NCBI GenBank assembly: GCA_016934435.1
Contig: JAFGSU010000442.1
Location: forward strand, 1 to 18,209
DNA length: 18,209 nt
Origin: Candidatus Zhuqueibacterota bacterium
Lineage (GTDB): Bacteria > Zhuqueibacterota > Zhuqueibacteria > Residuimicrobiales > Residuimicrobiaceae
Reading direction: 5' to 3'
Of the stretch, positions 7,515 through 16,422 are shown in pieces. The notes under the pieces are model-generated. The model was not told the origin of the DNA, made no database searches, and saw nothing but the letters and a program-made list of their open reading frames with translations. Every line of letters starts with the position of its first letter. The first letter of the stretch is position 1. Both the position numbers and the translations under genes were made by a program.

Positions 7515-8699
7515 TTAAAAACCCGATGCGATCACCTCGCTGATGGTTTTTATGGCGCCTTCGATGTTACCTTCATCGCTCATGGTATAATTCAAGCGCA
7601 TGGTTTCCAGACCCTGATTCGGATGGGGATAGAAGTACTTGCCCGGTACGAATGCGGTTTTTCGCTCGATACATTTCCAGTATAATTTTACCAAATCGGC
7701 GCCTTTCGGTCCCTCGGCCCAGATGAACATGCCTCCTTCGGGCTTTGACCAGGAATATTCTGCGGGAAAATATTTCTCCAGCGCTGAAAGCATGGCTTCC
7801 TGTTTTGGTTTATAAAGATTGATAATTTTTGGCAACTGACGGTCCAGATAACCGCCGGAAATATATTCGCAGGCGAGGGCCTGATTGAATGTACTCGAAT
7901 GCAGATCAATGCCCTGTTTCGCCGTCACCAACCAGCGGCGGATAGGTTCCGGTGCGACATAGATGCCGATGCGAAGTCCGGGTGCGAACACTTTGGACAA
8001 AGTGGTTGTGTAGACCACATGATCCGGCGACATTGATTTAAAAGTGGGTATGGGCTCGCCCCGATAGCGTAAAGCACTATAGGGATCATCTTCAATCAGG
8101 ATGGCATTGTATTTTTCAACGAGGGCCACGATTTTTCTTCGTCGCTCCAGAGGAATGGTGCGACCGGTAGGATTTTGGAAGGTCGGCACAAGATAGACGA
8201 ATTTTACTTTTGTATTATTCAGCACTTTTTCCAGTTCATCAGGAATCAAACCATCTTCATCCATTTCCATACAGACATAACGGGGCTCGTACGGATTAAA
8301 AGCCGAAATGGCTCCTAAATAAGTCGGCGCTTCGACTGCAATGGTATCGCCTTTGGAAATAAAAATTTTACCTATAGCATCTAAAACCCCCTGTGAGCCG
8401 CTCGAAATACATATTTCGGCGGCTGCAGTTTTTATTCCCTTTTTCTCAAGATAGGCAACCAGCGCTTCGCGCAGGGGAGTGAATCCCTCGGTCGGATCGT
8501 ATTGCAGCGCTCGCCAGGAATATTTTTGTAACACGATGTCGGTCAGTTCTTTAATGATATCCAGCGGGAAACTTTCCGGCGCTGGAATCCCACCGGCCAA
8601 AGATGTCATGCCCGGTTGCGATACAACCTTCAGGATTTCCCTGATCATGTTCGCGCCCATATTTTTCGTTCGGGGAGCAAAGGGTGGTTCATAGTTCAT
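7515..8699 (-). CDS. PLP-dependent aminotransferase, class I/II (2-aminoadipate/aromatic type, COG1167 without HTH)
   Basis: A fold-type I aminotransferase that swaps an amino group between an amino acid and a 2-oxo acid. The frame opens at 8735, but ATG 8699 is preferred because GGAGGT (8706-8711) lies 6 bases upstream, giving 394 aa. The catalytic set is complete: PLP-binding Lys236 (TTLSKVFAPGLRIG), Asn176 (QNPTGR), Asp204 and Tyr207 (EDDPY), and the carboxylate-binding Arg368 (MRLNYT). The N-terminal region (MTSLAGGIPAPESFPLD) and the GSQGVLDAIGKIF stretch fit the LysN/ARO8/MocR-like subgroup, but the DNA-binding domain of MocR regulators is absent, so it is an enzyme. The substrate (2-aminoadipate, aromatic or branched-chain amino acids) cannot be fixed from the sequence, and no pathway partners are adjacent. 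It is divergent from pbpC. Confidence 0.92.
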   Translation of the reverse strand: MNYEPPFAPRTKNMGANMIREILKVVSQPGMTSLAGGIPAPESFPLDIIKELTDIVLQKYSWRALQYDPTEGFTPLREALVAYLEKKGIKTAAAEICISSGSQGVLDAIGKIFISKGDTIAVEAPTYLGAISAFNPYEPRYVCMEMDEDGLIPDELEKVLNNTKVKFVYLVPTFQNPTGRTIPLERRRKIVALVEKYNAILIEDDPYSALRYRGEPIPTFKSMSPDHVVYTTTLSKVFAPGLRIGIYVAPEPIRRWLVTAKQGIDLHSSTFNQALACEYISGGYLDRQLPKIINLYKPKQEAMLSALEKYFPAEYSWSKPEGGMFIWAEGPKGADLVKLYWKCIERKTAFVPGKYFYPHPNQGLETMRLNYTMSDEGNIEGAIKTISEVIASGF

Positions 8700-8742
8700 A
8701 CGATTACCTCCGTTTAGAGCAAGTTGAATTTCCAAGCGTCAC

Positions 8743-8771
8743 AACGTAAGAAATTTATTTTTTAATTTCAA
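8743..8771 (-). promoter_or_regulatory. Possible promoter for the aminotransferase gene
   Basis: Reading leftward, TTGAAA (8766-8771) and TACGTT (8743-8748) are separated by 17 bases, about 45 bases before the chosen start at 8699. The -35 is good and the -10 is mediocre. The region is AT-rich, which makes chance matches likely. Confidence 0.35.
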
Positions 8772-8787
8772 GCAAAATTGGCAAAGC

Positions 8788-8808
8788 ACACCGATTTGGT
8801 GTTTACAC
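8788..8808. promoter_or_regulatory. Short palindromes in the divergent intergenic region (possible operator)
   Basis: ACACC-GATTT-GGTGT (8788-8802) overlaps GTGT-TT-ACAC (8799-8808). Both are small inverted repeats between the two divergent promoter candidates. An 18-base element here (8790-8807) recurs with two C/T changes at 12152-12169. No transcription factor can be assigned. Confidence 0.25.
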
Positions 8809-8894
8809 GTTATTTCGCTGATCCTATGGGTAGCGTTATGCCACTAAAATTTGCCAGTTAACATCGTATCTGGGATTCATCCGTGACAATCCAT

Positions 8895-8923
8895 TTGTAA
8901 AAAAAAATAGTTTTGTTTATATT
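8895..8923 (+). promoter_or_regulatory. Probable sigma70-type promoter for pbpC
   Basis: TTGTAA (8895-8900), a 17-base spacer and TATATT (8918-8923) lie 65 bases upstream of the pbpC start. Both hexamers match the consensus at four or more positions with ideal spacing. Confidence 0.5.
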
Positions 8924-8988
8924 ACAGTTCGAAAAATTAAGAGTACCGTAATCCCAAATAATTTGCCAATAATTGGAATAGAAGGAGC

Positions 8989-11352
8989 GTGTTAAAAAAC
9001 CGGATGTCCGGATTATATAAAATATTTGCCATACTCCTCGGGAGTCTGGTTGTGTTCATAGCCTGCTATCCGGTTAGTGCGGACCGTCTGAACAACAGCA
9101 GATTACAATCCTTACAGATATTGGATCGTCGCGAGGTACTCTTGCGCGAAGTATTATCGGATGCCCAGGGGCGCGGTATCTGGATATCTCTGGATGAGAT
9201 TTCCGAAAAAATGCGCGCGACCACGATTACCGTGGAAGATAAGTGTTTTTATTATCATTTTGGCATCGATCCCATTGCCATCGTGCGCGCTCTATGGATG
9301 AACATACTAAACGCTCGCGTGGTATCGGGGGGATCGACCATCACCCAGCAATTAGCCCGGCAAATGTATCACCTGCCGCATAGATGGTACTGTAAACCTT
9401 TGCAGGCATTGCTGGCGATACGTCTGGAAATCTATCTCAGCAAACGGGAAATTCTGGAGCAGTATCTCAATCGCGTACCCTATGGAAATCAATTGTTCGG
9501 CGTCGAGGCGGCCAGTCGTACCTATCTGGACAAACCGAGTTGCGACCTGTCGCTGTCGGAGGCGGCTTTTCTTGCGGGATTGCCGCAATCCCCGACGCGG
9601 TATAATCCTTATGTATATCCCGAGCGAGCGCGACGGCGGTATCAGCAGATTCTCAGGTTGTTATACCGAAAAAAAATGTTGACCGGCGAGGAATATGATA
9701 GGGTGGCGACCACCTTTCCTTTGCTCGCGCCAGGCGCAGAGAAATTTGGCGCGCCGCATTTTTGTCAGATGATTATAGCACAGATCGAGAATTTGACGAT
9801 ACCCGATGACAGACAAATCGCCACGACCCTCGACGGCAATCTCCAGACCAAAATTGAAAAACTGGCGAAAAATTATATAGAAAAACTGGCAAAGAACAAT
9901 GTCAGTAATGCAGCGGTCTTTGTTTTGGAGAATGCCACCAACAGCGTCAGGGCATGGATCGGTTCCGTAAATTTTTTTGATGACGAACATCAGGGGCAGG
10001 TCGACGGCGTACTGGCTTTGCGCCAGCCTGGATCGGCCATCAAACCGTTCACCTATGGACTGGCGCTGGAAAGCGGCTATACGCCGGCCAGTATCCTGTC
10101 GGATATTGAAACGCACGCGGCAACCGCAGGCGGCGATTTTAGTGTGCATAATTATGACGATAAATTTCACGGTCCGGTACGGTTGCGCACAGCTCTGGCC
10201 TGTTCCTACAACGTCGCCACGGTTCGACTCCTGGAGAGTCTGGGCACGGATCTTTTATTAGAGAAACTCAAATTGGCGGGGCTTGTTAGTCTTACCCGGC
10301 CGGCAAGCTACTATGGGCTGGGCCTGACGCTTGGCAACGGTGAAGTCACTCTGCGAGACCTGACCAACGCCTATGCTGCCCTGTCTCGAAAGGGGGAACT
10401 GTTGCCGATTGGTTTTTTGGAGCAATCAAAATTCGGCGATGTGAATCGTACCGGCGGTCGCGGCACCCGTATTTTCCCGCCGCATGTGAGCTTTTTATTA
10501 AGCGATATATTGAGCGATCCTCTGGCGCGCGCCCCTGCCTTTGGGCTGGGCGGGCCGCTGCGGTTACCGTTTGCTTGTGCGGCAAAAACCGGCACCACCA
10601 AAGATTATCGCGATAATTGGACCATCGGCTTTACGACAGAATATACTGTCGGCGTATGGGTGGGAAATTTTGATAACCAACCCATGGAAAAAATCAGCGG
10701 CATCACCGGCGCCGCCCCGCTTTTTCGGGATATTATGCTGATCCTGCATGAGAAAAAGGATCCATCCGGCTTTAAGCCGCCAGCTAATTTGCAGCGTCGA
10801 TCCGTTTGCTCTGCATCCGGCTTTCTGCCGACGCCGCATTGCCCGGGCGTCATTCAGGAATGGTTCGTGGCGGGAACGATGCCCACTGAAAAATGCCGGG
10901 TTCATCAAACCATCGCCATTGACCGTCGTGACGGCTCGCCTGCAAACTGCGATACGCCCCGATCGTTTGTCACGGTTGAGAAATTCGAGATATGGCCGCC
11001 TGAATATCATCCATGGATGGAATCGGTCGGGTTACCCATTCCACCGCAAAACCTGTCGTCCATCGAACACAATCCCGATCCGGTTCTGGCTATTCTCTTC
11101 CCGGATGACGGCGATATTTTCAAAATCGATCCGATTCTACGTCGTGAATATCAAACCATAACCCTCGAGGCCATGGTTCCTTCTGGTTTGATGAAAATCG
11201 ACTGGACCCTCGATGATTCTCTGCTGGTGCGGTGCAGCGCGCCATTTCGGGTGAAGTGGATGTTGCAGCCGGGAGATCACACCCTTCAATTGAGGGCTGT
11301 AAAAAGCAATAAAGTGATAGTGAGCGAAAAAGTAAATTTTAGCGTTTTTTGA
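8989..11352 (+). CDS. pbpC: Penicillin-binding protein 1C (bifunctional glycosyltransferase/transpeptidase)
   Basis: This 787-aa class A penicillin-binding protein of the PBP1C type polymerises and cross-links peptidoglycan at the outer face of the inner membrane. An N-terminal membrane anchor (about residues 10-28) precedes the GT51 glycosyltransferase domain. Catalytic Glu83 lies in VEDKCFYYHFGID, followed by GGSTITQQL (114-122) and REILEQYLNRVPYG. The transpeptidase domain has the full serine-acyltransferase set: Ser349-x-x-Lys352 (QPGSAIKPF), Ser406-Tyr-Asn408 and Lys533-Thr-Gly-Thr536. The last 90 or so residues (ILFPDDGDIFKIDP, then beta-rich sequence) match the C-terminal domain typical of PBP1C. 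The GTG start at 8989 is uncertain: GAAGGAG ends only one base before it, while the in-frame ATG at 9004 sits 16 bases beyond it. The alpha-2-macroglobulin gene that often accompanies pbpC is absent here. Confidence 0.93.
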   Translation: MLKNRMSGLYKIFAILLGSLVVFIACYPVSADRLNNSRLQSLQILDRREVLLREVLSDAQGRGIWISLDEISEKMRATTITVEDKCFYYHFGIDPIAIVRALWMNILNARVVSGGSTITQQLARQMYHLPHRWYCKPLQALLAIRLEIYLSKREILEQYLNRVPYGNQLFGVEAASRTYLDKPSCDLSLSEAAFLAGLPQSPTRYNPYVYPERARRRYQQILRLLYRKKMLTGEEYDRVATTFPLLAPGAEKFGAPHFCQMIIAQIENLTIPDDRQIATTLDGNLQTKIEKLAKNYIEKLAKNNVSNAAVFVLENATNSVRAWIGSVNFFDDEHQGQVDGVLALRQPGSAIKPFTYGLALESGYTPASILSDIETHAATAGGDFSVHNYDDKFHGPVRLRTALACSYNVATVRLLESLGTDLLLEKLKLAGLVSLTRPASYYGLGLTLGNGEVTLRDLTNAYAALSRKGELLPIGFLEQSKFGDVNRTGGRGTRIFPPHVSFLLSDILSDPLARAPAFGLGGPLRLPFACAAKTGTTKDYRDNWTIGFTTEYTVGVWVGNFDNQPMEKISGITGAAPLFRDIMLILHEKKDPSGFKPPANLQRRSVCSASGFLPTPHCPGVIQEWFVAGTMPTEKCRVHQTIAIDRRDGSPANCDTPRSFVTVEKFEIWPPEYHPWMESVGLPIPPQNLSSIEHNPDPVLAILFPDDGDIFKIDPILRREYQTITLEAMVPSGLMKIDWTLDDSLLVRCSAPFRVKWMLQPGDHTLQLRAVKSNKVIVSEKVNFSVF

Positions 11353-11701
11353 TCTCCAGATTATTTAAAAAACTGTGTTGACCAACCTCAACTGAGGACC
11401 AATACAAGCGATCATATCCAGCGGGATTTTTCCCTGTAATCGATGCGCCTGATCTATGGATAAATCCTCTGGAACAAACCGCTTCGGGAAATTGTTTAAA
11501 GGTTTACCGATAATAGGGTGACTGGTCCATAATCACCGCAGTCGTTTTCTCGTTTCCAGAATTGGTGCTCACAGGTTGGAACATTAACGTGATACACACA
11601 GTATTTTTTGATCAATGCGCAGGATCACACAGAATTCAGGCCAATATCTGAGTGTAAGCATGGGAAAAAAGTAAATAAGTAAATAAGATAGCAGGATATC
11701 T
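11353..11701. other. 349-base intergenic region with no confident gene
   Basis: No convincing terminator, RNA gene or promoter was found. Small features are present: a CCTCA-AC-TGAGG palindrome (11386-11397) overlapping and flanked by GACCAA direct repeats (11380-11385 and 11397-11402), a GTAAATAA tandem repeat just before the next gene, and AGGA (11693-11696), the ribosome binding site of that gene. On the minus strand one frame is open for 56 codons (11365-11532), with no start codon near its 5' end. Its translation looks protein-like but was not recognised, so it may be a gene remnant or chance. Confidence 0.5.
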
Positions 11702-12151
11702 ATGACGGGTACCGGTGTCATTATTTCAAAAGAGGGAAATCTGGTGCAAATTCGCGTCCAGCCGGGATTGCAATGCGTAAATTGTAAAGCCTGTATGTGG
11801 AAGGAAAATGAGCCGTTCATCATTAATGCCCGGAATACCACAGAGGCCAAGGTCGGAGAAGCCGTGCTATATGAAGTTAAACCCCGGTTTGTCCTCGGGT
11901 ATTCCGCACTCATATTTATTTTCCCCATCCTATCGATCCTCCTGGGTTATTATGCCGGCATAACATGGCTGCCGCAGCCGGAGACGCTGAAGGAAGGTTA
12001 TGGTGTACTGGGCGGGATGGTGGGATTCGCCTTTGCTCTTTTCCTAATTTGGTTGTATGATAAAAAGTGGGCAAAAGGCAAAGAGACCATGACCCGGGTA
12101 CTCGGCCGAGTTTCGGAGGTGAATTATCAGGGCGCGATATGCAATGAATAG
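11702..12151 (+). CDS. RseC/MucC-family membrane protein (SoxR-reducing-system RseC-like)
   Basis: This 149-aa protein fits the RseC/MucC family in length and architecture. The ATG follows AGGA with 5-base spacing. A short N-terminal domain (GTGVIISKEGNLVQIRV) carries a compact cysteine cluster, Cys25-x2-Cys28-x2-Cys31, followed by a small beta region that ends in EAVLYEV. Two transmembrane helices follow (about 64-90 and 99-119), with a basic cytoplasmic tail. In proteobacteria RseC modulates sigmaE signalling and is linked to the Rsx/Rnf electron-transfer complex that re-reduces SoxR. No rnf/rsx, rseA/B or rpoE genes are adjacent here, so the role is uncertain. The cysteines suggest redox or metal (Fe-S) chemistry. 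Confidence 0.82.
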   Translation: MTGTGVIISKEGNLVQIRVQPGLQCVNCKACMWKENEPFIINARNTTEAKVGEAVLYEVKPRFVLGYSALIFIFPILSILLGYYAGITWLPQPETLKEGYGVLGGMVGFAFALFLIWLYDKKWAKGKETMTRVLGRVSEVNYQGAICNE

Positions 12152-12169
12152 ACCGATTCGGTGTCTACA
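12152..12169 (+). repeat. Second copy of an 18-base intergenic element
   Basis: ACCGATTCGGTGTCTACA starts immediately after the stop codon of the RseC-like gene. It matches 8790-8807 (ACCGATTTGGTGTTTACA) at 16 of 18 positions in the same orientation, and both differences are C/T. Both copies are intergenic. A match this good between two random places in the window is not rare, so significance is doubtful. Confidence 0.3.
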
Positions 12170-12235
12170 GGCTAATTAAATAACTCTGTAGGTGGCACAT
12201 TTTCAGTTCAGTTCGCGGGTTATGGAGAATAATCA

Positions 12236-12262
12236 TTGACCGCGTAGACCATTTTTTATAAT
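12236..12262 (+). promoter_or_regulatory. Possible promoter for the C25/PorU-like gene
   Basis: TTGACC (12236-12241) and a perfect TATAAT (12257-12262) precede the ATG at 12282, with AGGA at 12273-12276 as ribosome binding site. The spacer is only 15 bases, and the -10 lies about 20 bases from the start codon, which would leave a very short leader. Confidence 0.4.
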
Positions 12263-12281
12263 CAGAGTAAACAGGATACTT

Positions 12282-15200
12282 ATGCAGGAATTGAAAAAGT
12301 CATTCTTAATTATTTTGACCTTTGGTTTTATTGCCATGCCGGCGCAGATAAGCGCCGGCCTTCCCGACGATTGTACTATTCTATCCAGTTCTGATCGACA
12401 TGTGACGATCGAATTCAAACCGCAGGGATGGCGGACCGACAGCACAATGATAGACGGAAAGCCTTTGGTCAAGGTTTATTTTTTAGGCGCCGAAATTATC
12501 GCCGAACCGGGCGAGCTGCAACTGCCGACGCGAACGCTTCTGGTCGGTGTGCCGCAACAGGGCAATATAACTGCTACGTTGGCGGAATCCGATTATAAAG
12601 TAATTCCTACGCCGGCATTGCAAACAGTGCCTCAGGTCCTCCGGTCAGAGGATTTGACGGAATTTAAATATACTCTTGCGCCGCGAGGCGGAGATACATA
12701 CTCTCAGTCGGTCCTGCGCCTGGGAGAGCCTTATGTTTTTCGCGGACAAAGAGTGGTGAAAGTCATTGTTTATCCTCTGCAAATAATCAACGATACCGAA
12801 ACGAGGAAATATCAACGCCTGGTGATAACGGTTAATTTTGCCGGGGACAAAAAACAGTCAGGGTCAGCCGTATCCGCGAAAAATGAAACCATCTATCGAG
12901 ATCTTTTGGTCAATTATCAACAAGCGCGCCAATGGCGCACATCCGTTTCCGAAAGGTTGTTTAAAAAAGCGCAAAAAACATTCGACGGAGGCCCCTGGTA
13001 CAAAGTGATCATTCGCGGCGATGGGCGGGGCGGTCTGGAAGGGATGTATAAAATAGACGCCGCAACCCTGAGTCGTGCCGGAATATCTGTTGCCTCCATC
13101 GATCCGCGCACCATTCGCCTGTTCAACAACGGCGGCATGGAATTGCCGCAAAACCATGCCGTACCCAGAGCCGATTCCCTCATCGAAAACAGCATCTTTG
13201 TCTATGGAGAGGATGACGGCATCATGGACAGCGGCGATTATATCCTATTTTATGGCCGTTCTCTGGAAGGCGTTCAGTTTGTGGCCAGTGAGAAAAAATG
13301 GCGCCACTACCTCAACCATTATGGTTATGAAAATGTATATTGGCTGACCTATGGCGGGGAGAATGGAAAACGGATGGCATCGCGCAGTTCTTTGTCGCCG
13401 CAGGCGAGTCCGGAACCCAGTTTCCGCGACCTGGTTTTTATGGAAGAAGAAAGAAACAATATTTACAAATCGGGTATCGAATGGTTCGGATTTGAATTTG
13501 CCAACGAAAAACGCAACTTTAGCCATACGTTTGTTTTACCGGCTGTTTCAGTTGCCGATGAGGTGTCCTTCCGATTTCAGATTGCGGCGGCGACGTCCGG
13601 CTATCATAATATGAAGTTGTACGCCAACGGCAATTATCTGGGCAGGCTGGAACTGTTCGGACAGGGCGGCGCTTTTACGATAAAATCCGGCGAATTCAAC
13701 GTTGCCGGTGTGCTGATGCAGGGCAACAACAACATCAGCGCTCAGTACGAGTCCAGTTCCGATATTACTCAGGCATATATGGACTGGATCGAAATCGAAT
13801 ATAATCGGTTCTTTCACGCCGCCGGTGATCAGCTCCTATTTACTGCGCCCCTGCGTGCAGGTACGGCGGTTTATCAAATAGACCAGTTCACCCGCGATGA
13901 TATTTCCGTTTATGACGTCACGGATTTTTACGATGTAACGCAAATTACCAACGGCACCATTGTCAACCGATCGGCGACCATTTCAGATTATACCGATGAA
14001 GAAAATGCACGACGCTACCTGGCGCTGACACCGGCAGCCTATCGTTCCGTGAGCGAAATTCGCGCCGTTACGCCGGCAAATCTACGCACCCCTCGTATGG
14101 TGGATTATATCATCATCACCCACGATAATTTTTATCAGCAGGCGATAGAGCTGGAGAGCCTGCGCGAAGACTATGATCCCGATGACCGCCTGATTACTGA
14201 AGTAGTAAAAATATCGGATGTCTATAACGAATTCGCCTGGGGTCTGATCGATCCCACCGCCATACGCGATTTTTTAATGTATGCGCAGAATCATTGGGGA
14301 GGACCGGGGTATGTCTTGTTGCTGGGCGACGGTCATTTTGATTTCCGCGACATCCTGAAATATGGCACGCCCAATTTAATTCCGCCTTATGAAAGTAGTG
14401 ATCGCATCGAGACCTCCACACGCGCGGTTGACGATTGGTTTACTTATACACAGGGTTCGAGTTATGGTATGCAAATGGCTATTGGCCGGTTGCCGGTTCA
14501 GACTGTGGACGAAGCCCAGGCGGTGGTCAACAAGATCGTGGAATATGAGACAACATTCGAGCCCGGCGAGTGGCGTAAAACCATCGCCCTCATGGCCGAT
14601 GATGAGCTCGGCTCGGGAGCCCGCCCGGACGTGGTGGACCATACCCGACAGACCGAATGGCTGGCGGAGCACTATGTTCCGAATTTGCTCAACGTCGAAA
14701 AAATATATTTAATGGAATATCCGGCCGTGCGCACCGCCAGCGTCTCAGGCATCACCAAGCCACTGGCGAATGAAGCCCTGCTGACCAGGATAAACGAGGG
14801 CTGCCTGGTTCTCAATTTCATCGGCCACGGCAATGATGAGCTGTGGACGCATGAGCGGGTACTGCACGCGCCCAACGATTTCGATATGATTCAAAATAAA
14901 GGGCGTTATAATTTGTGGGTGGCAGCCACCTGTGAATTTGCCTACTGGGATCAGCCGCAAAAACAGAGCCTGGCGGAGAGATTGTTGAACGTGGCCGACC
15001 GCGGTGCGGTAGCTTTAGTCGCTTCTTCGCGATTGGCCTATTCGGGCGATAACGCAGCGTTCAATTATATGGTTTTCGATAAATTATTCAAAACCTATCA
15101 GAGCAGCGGCCTCACCGCCCGCCTTGGGGATGCCGTCATGCTGGCCAAGGAAACTTCTTCCTCCAGTCAGATTAATAACGAGAAGTTTATTTTACTCGGC

Positions 15201-16274
15201 GATCCGGCCATGCGACTGGGCGCCCCGCAATACCGCGCGGTGGTGGATCAGATCACTCCGGAAGATACCCTGCGCGCCTTGATGCGCATGGGCGTGCAGG
15301 GTCACATGAGCAAGGAAAACCAATCGTGGGACGAATTCAACGGCAAGCTCATCCTGCGCGTTTTTGACGCCCGCAAACAGCAACAGTATATCACGGCCGA
15401 GGGGATCAAAGTGGATTACATCATGCCGGGCAATACGCTTTTCCGCGGTTATGCGGAGGGTCAGGCCGGACAGTATAACGTGCAGTTCATTGTGCCCAAG
15501 GACATATCTTACGGGGGTACCGATGGCCGTATCAGTTTGTACGGTTGGAATGGCGATGAGGAAGCGAGCGGATTCCTCGGCAGTCTGGTCGTCGGCGGCA
15601 CGGCGGTGGATCTGGTAGATCATGATGGACCGGAGATTTTCATCCATTTTGGTAAGGAAGGTTTTTCTGCCGGCGATTACACCTCTCCCAATCCGCTTTT
15701 ACACGTGGTCGTCAACGATTCCCTGAGCGGTGTGAATATCGCCGGTGATATCGGCCATCAAATCGCCATGAGCCTGGATGGCGCCGACCCGAAAAACGTC
15801 ACCGAATATTTTCAGTATGATACCGGCAGCTATACCCGCGGTGTGCTCAAATATCAAATGCACAATCTGTCTGTTGGGCAGCATACCATCAGCGTTAAAG
15901 CATGGGATAATTCCAATAATTCGAATTACATCGAGACCTATTTTACCGTGGTTGCGGATTCAACTCTAAAGATTCGCAATGTGCTCAATTATCCCAATCC
16001 GATGCACAACCGCACCCAGTTCACCTATGAACTCAGCCAGGACGCCCGGGTGACCATACAAATCTATTCTGTGGCCGGACGATTGTTGCGCAAATTGCCG
16101 CAGGTTTGGAGTACGGTTGGATTCAATGTCTATCCGGAGTACTGGGACGGCACCGACGCCGACGGCGATCCGCTGGCCAATGGGGTTTATCTCTACCGCG
16201 TTCATGCTGAGAACGACGGGGGAACGGAACGGGTGCGCGCCAGTGAGATCGGTAAAGTGATTGTTATGAGATGA
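12282..16274 (+). CDS. porU: Gingipain-type C25 peptidase, PorU-like T9SS sortase
   Basis: This 1330-aa exported peptidase of family C25 starts with a signal peptide (about 1-25). A long N-terminal region (to about 600) resembles the propeptide and beta-rich region of PorU proteins. The C25 catalytic domain spans about 606-978, with YIIITHDNF at the start, LLLGDGHFDFRD, AIGRLPV, the catalytic His849 in FIGHGN, the catalytic Cys884 in AATCEFAYWD, and LLGDPAMRLG at the end. The 35-residue His-Cys spacing is close to that of gingipains. Beta-rich Ig-like sequence follows, then a C-terminal sorting domain (about 1229-1330) with NYPNP at 1236-1240 and GVYLYRVHAEN. In Porphyromonas PorU removes client sorting domains and attaches the proteins to A-LPS, and it carries a sorting domain itself. 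PorU function here is inferred from domain order and length; another C25 surface peptidase is the alternative. Confidence 0.85.
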   Translation: MQELKKSFLIILTFGFIAMPAQISAGLPDDCTILSSSDRHVTIEFKPQGWRTDSTMIDGKPLVKVYFLGAEIIAEPGELQLPTRTLLVGVPQQGNITATLAESDYKVIPTPALQTVPQVLRSEDLTEFKYTLAPRGGDTYSQSVLRLGEPYVFRGQRVVKVIVYPLQIINDTETRKYQRLVITVNFAGDKKQSGSAVSAKNETIYRDLLVNYQQARQWRTSVSERLFKKAQKTFDGGPWYKVIIRGDGRGGLEGMYKIDAATLSRAGISVASIDPRTIRLFNNGGMELPQNHAVPRADSLIENSIFVYGEDDGIMDSGDYILFYGRSLEGVQFVASEKKWRHYLNHYGYENVYWLTYGGENGKRMASRSSLSPQASPEPSFRDLVFMEEERNNIYKSGIEWFGFEFANEKRNFSHTFVLPAVSVADEVSFRFQIAAATSGYHNMKLYANGNYLGRLELFGQGGAFTIKSGEFNVAGVLMQGNNNISAQYESSSDITQAYMDWIEIEYNRFFHAAGDQLLFTAPLRAGTAVYQIDQFTRDDISVYDVTDFYDVTQITNGTIVNRSATISDYTDEENARRYLALTPAAYRSVSEIRAVTPANLRTPRMVDYIIITHDNFYQQAIELESLREDYDPDDRLITEVVKISDVYNEFAWGLIDPTAIRDFLMYAQNHWGGPGYVLLLGDGHFDFRDILKYGTPNLIPPYESSDRIETSTRAVDDWFTYTQGSSYGMQMAIGRLPVQTVDEAQAVVNKIVEYETTFEPGEWRKTIALMADDELGSGARPDVVDHTRQTEWLAEHYVPNLLNVEKIYLMEYPAVRTASVSGITKPLANEALLTRINEGCLVLNFIGHGNDELWTHERVLHAPNDFDMIQNKGRYNLWVAATCEFAYWDQPQKQSLAERLLNVADRGAVALVASSRLAYSGDNAAFNYMVFDKLFKTYQSSGLTARLGDAVMLAKETSSSSQINNEKFILLGDPAMRLGAPQYRAVVDQITPEDTLRALMRMGVQGHMSKENQSWDEFNGKLILRVFDARKQQQYITAEGIKVDYIMPGNTLFRGYAEGQAGQYNVQFIVPKDISYGGTDGRISLYGWNGDEEASGFLGSLVVGGTAVDLVDHDGPEIFIHFGKEGFSAGDYTSPNPLLHVVVNDSLSGVNIAGDIGHQIAMSLDGADPKNVTEYFQYDTGSYTRGVLKYQMHNLSVGQHTISVKAWDNSNNSNYIETYFTVVADSTLKIRNVLNYPNPMHNRTQFTYELSQDARVTIQIYSVAGRLLRKLPQVWSTVGFNVYPEYWDGTDADGDPLANGVYLYRVHAENDGGTERVRASEIGKVIVMR

Positions 16275-16422
16275 GATGGAACTTAACCGGTTTCAGATTC
16301 TGCAGGATGTTTGGGTGGAGTTGAGAACGCTCACAGAGAGCATAAGAATTATAAGGCAAAGTTATTGTTTGGTTTGGCGTGTTCTTGTTTTATCGACTTT
16401 GAATAGACAGCCATGATATTTG

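Noticed and set aside
7505..7527. Stem ATCGG-TTT/AAA-CCGAT at the end of the aminotransferase gene as a terminator
   Set aside because: It overlaps the stop codon, has a bulge and a 2-base loop, and no T-tract follows.
8699..8735. Start of the aminotransferase at 8735
   Set aside because: The ATG at 8699 has GGAGGT 6 bases upstream, and the additional 12 residues contain that ribosome binding site.
11584..11928. 114-codon minus-strand frame over the start of the RseC-like gene
   Set aside because: The plus-strand RseC-like frame has a ribosome binding site, a cysteine cluster and two membrane helices; the antisense frame shows no family features.
16275..16422. Terminator or gene between the PorU-like gene and the Wzi-like gene
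   Set aside because: Only a 4-bp stem (GCTC-ACAGA-GAGC) without a T-run and no open frame with a ribosome binding site were found.
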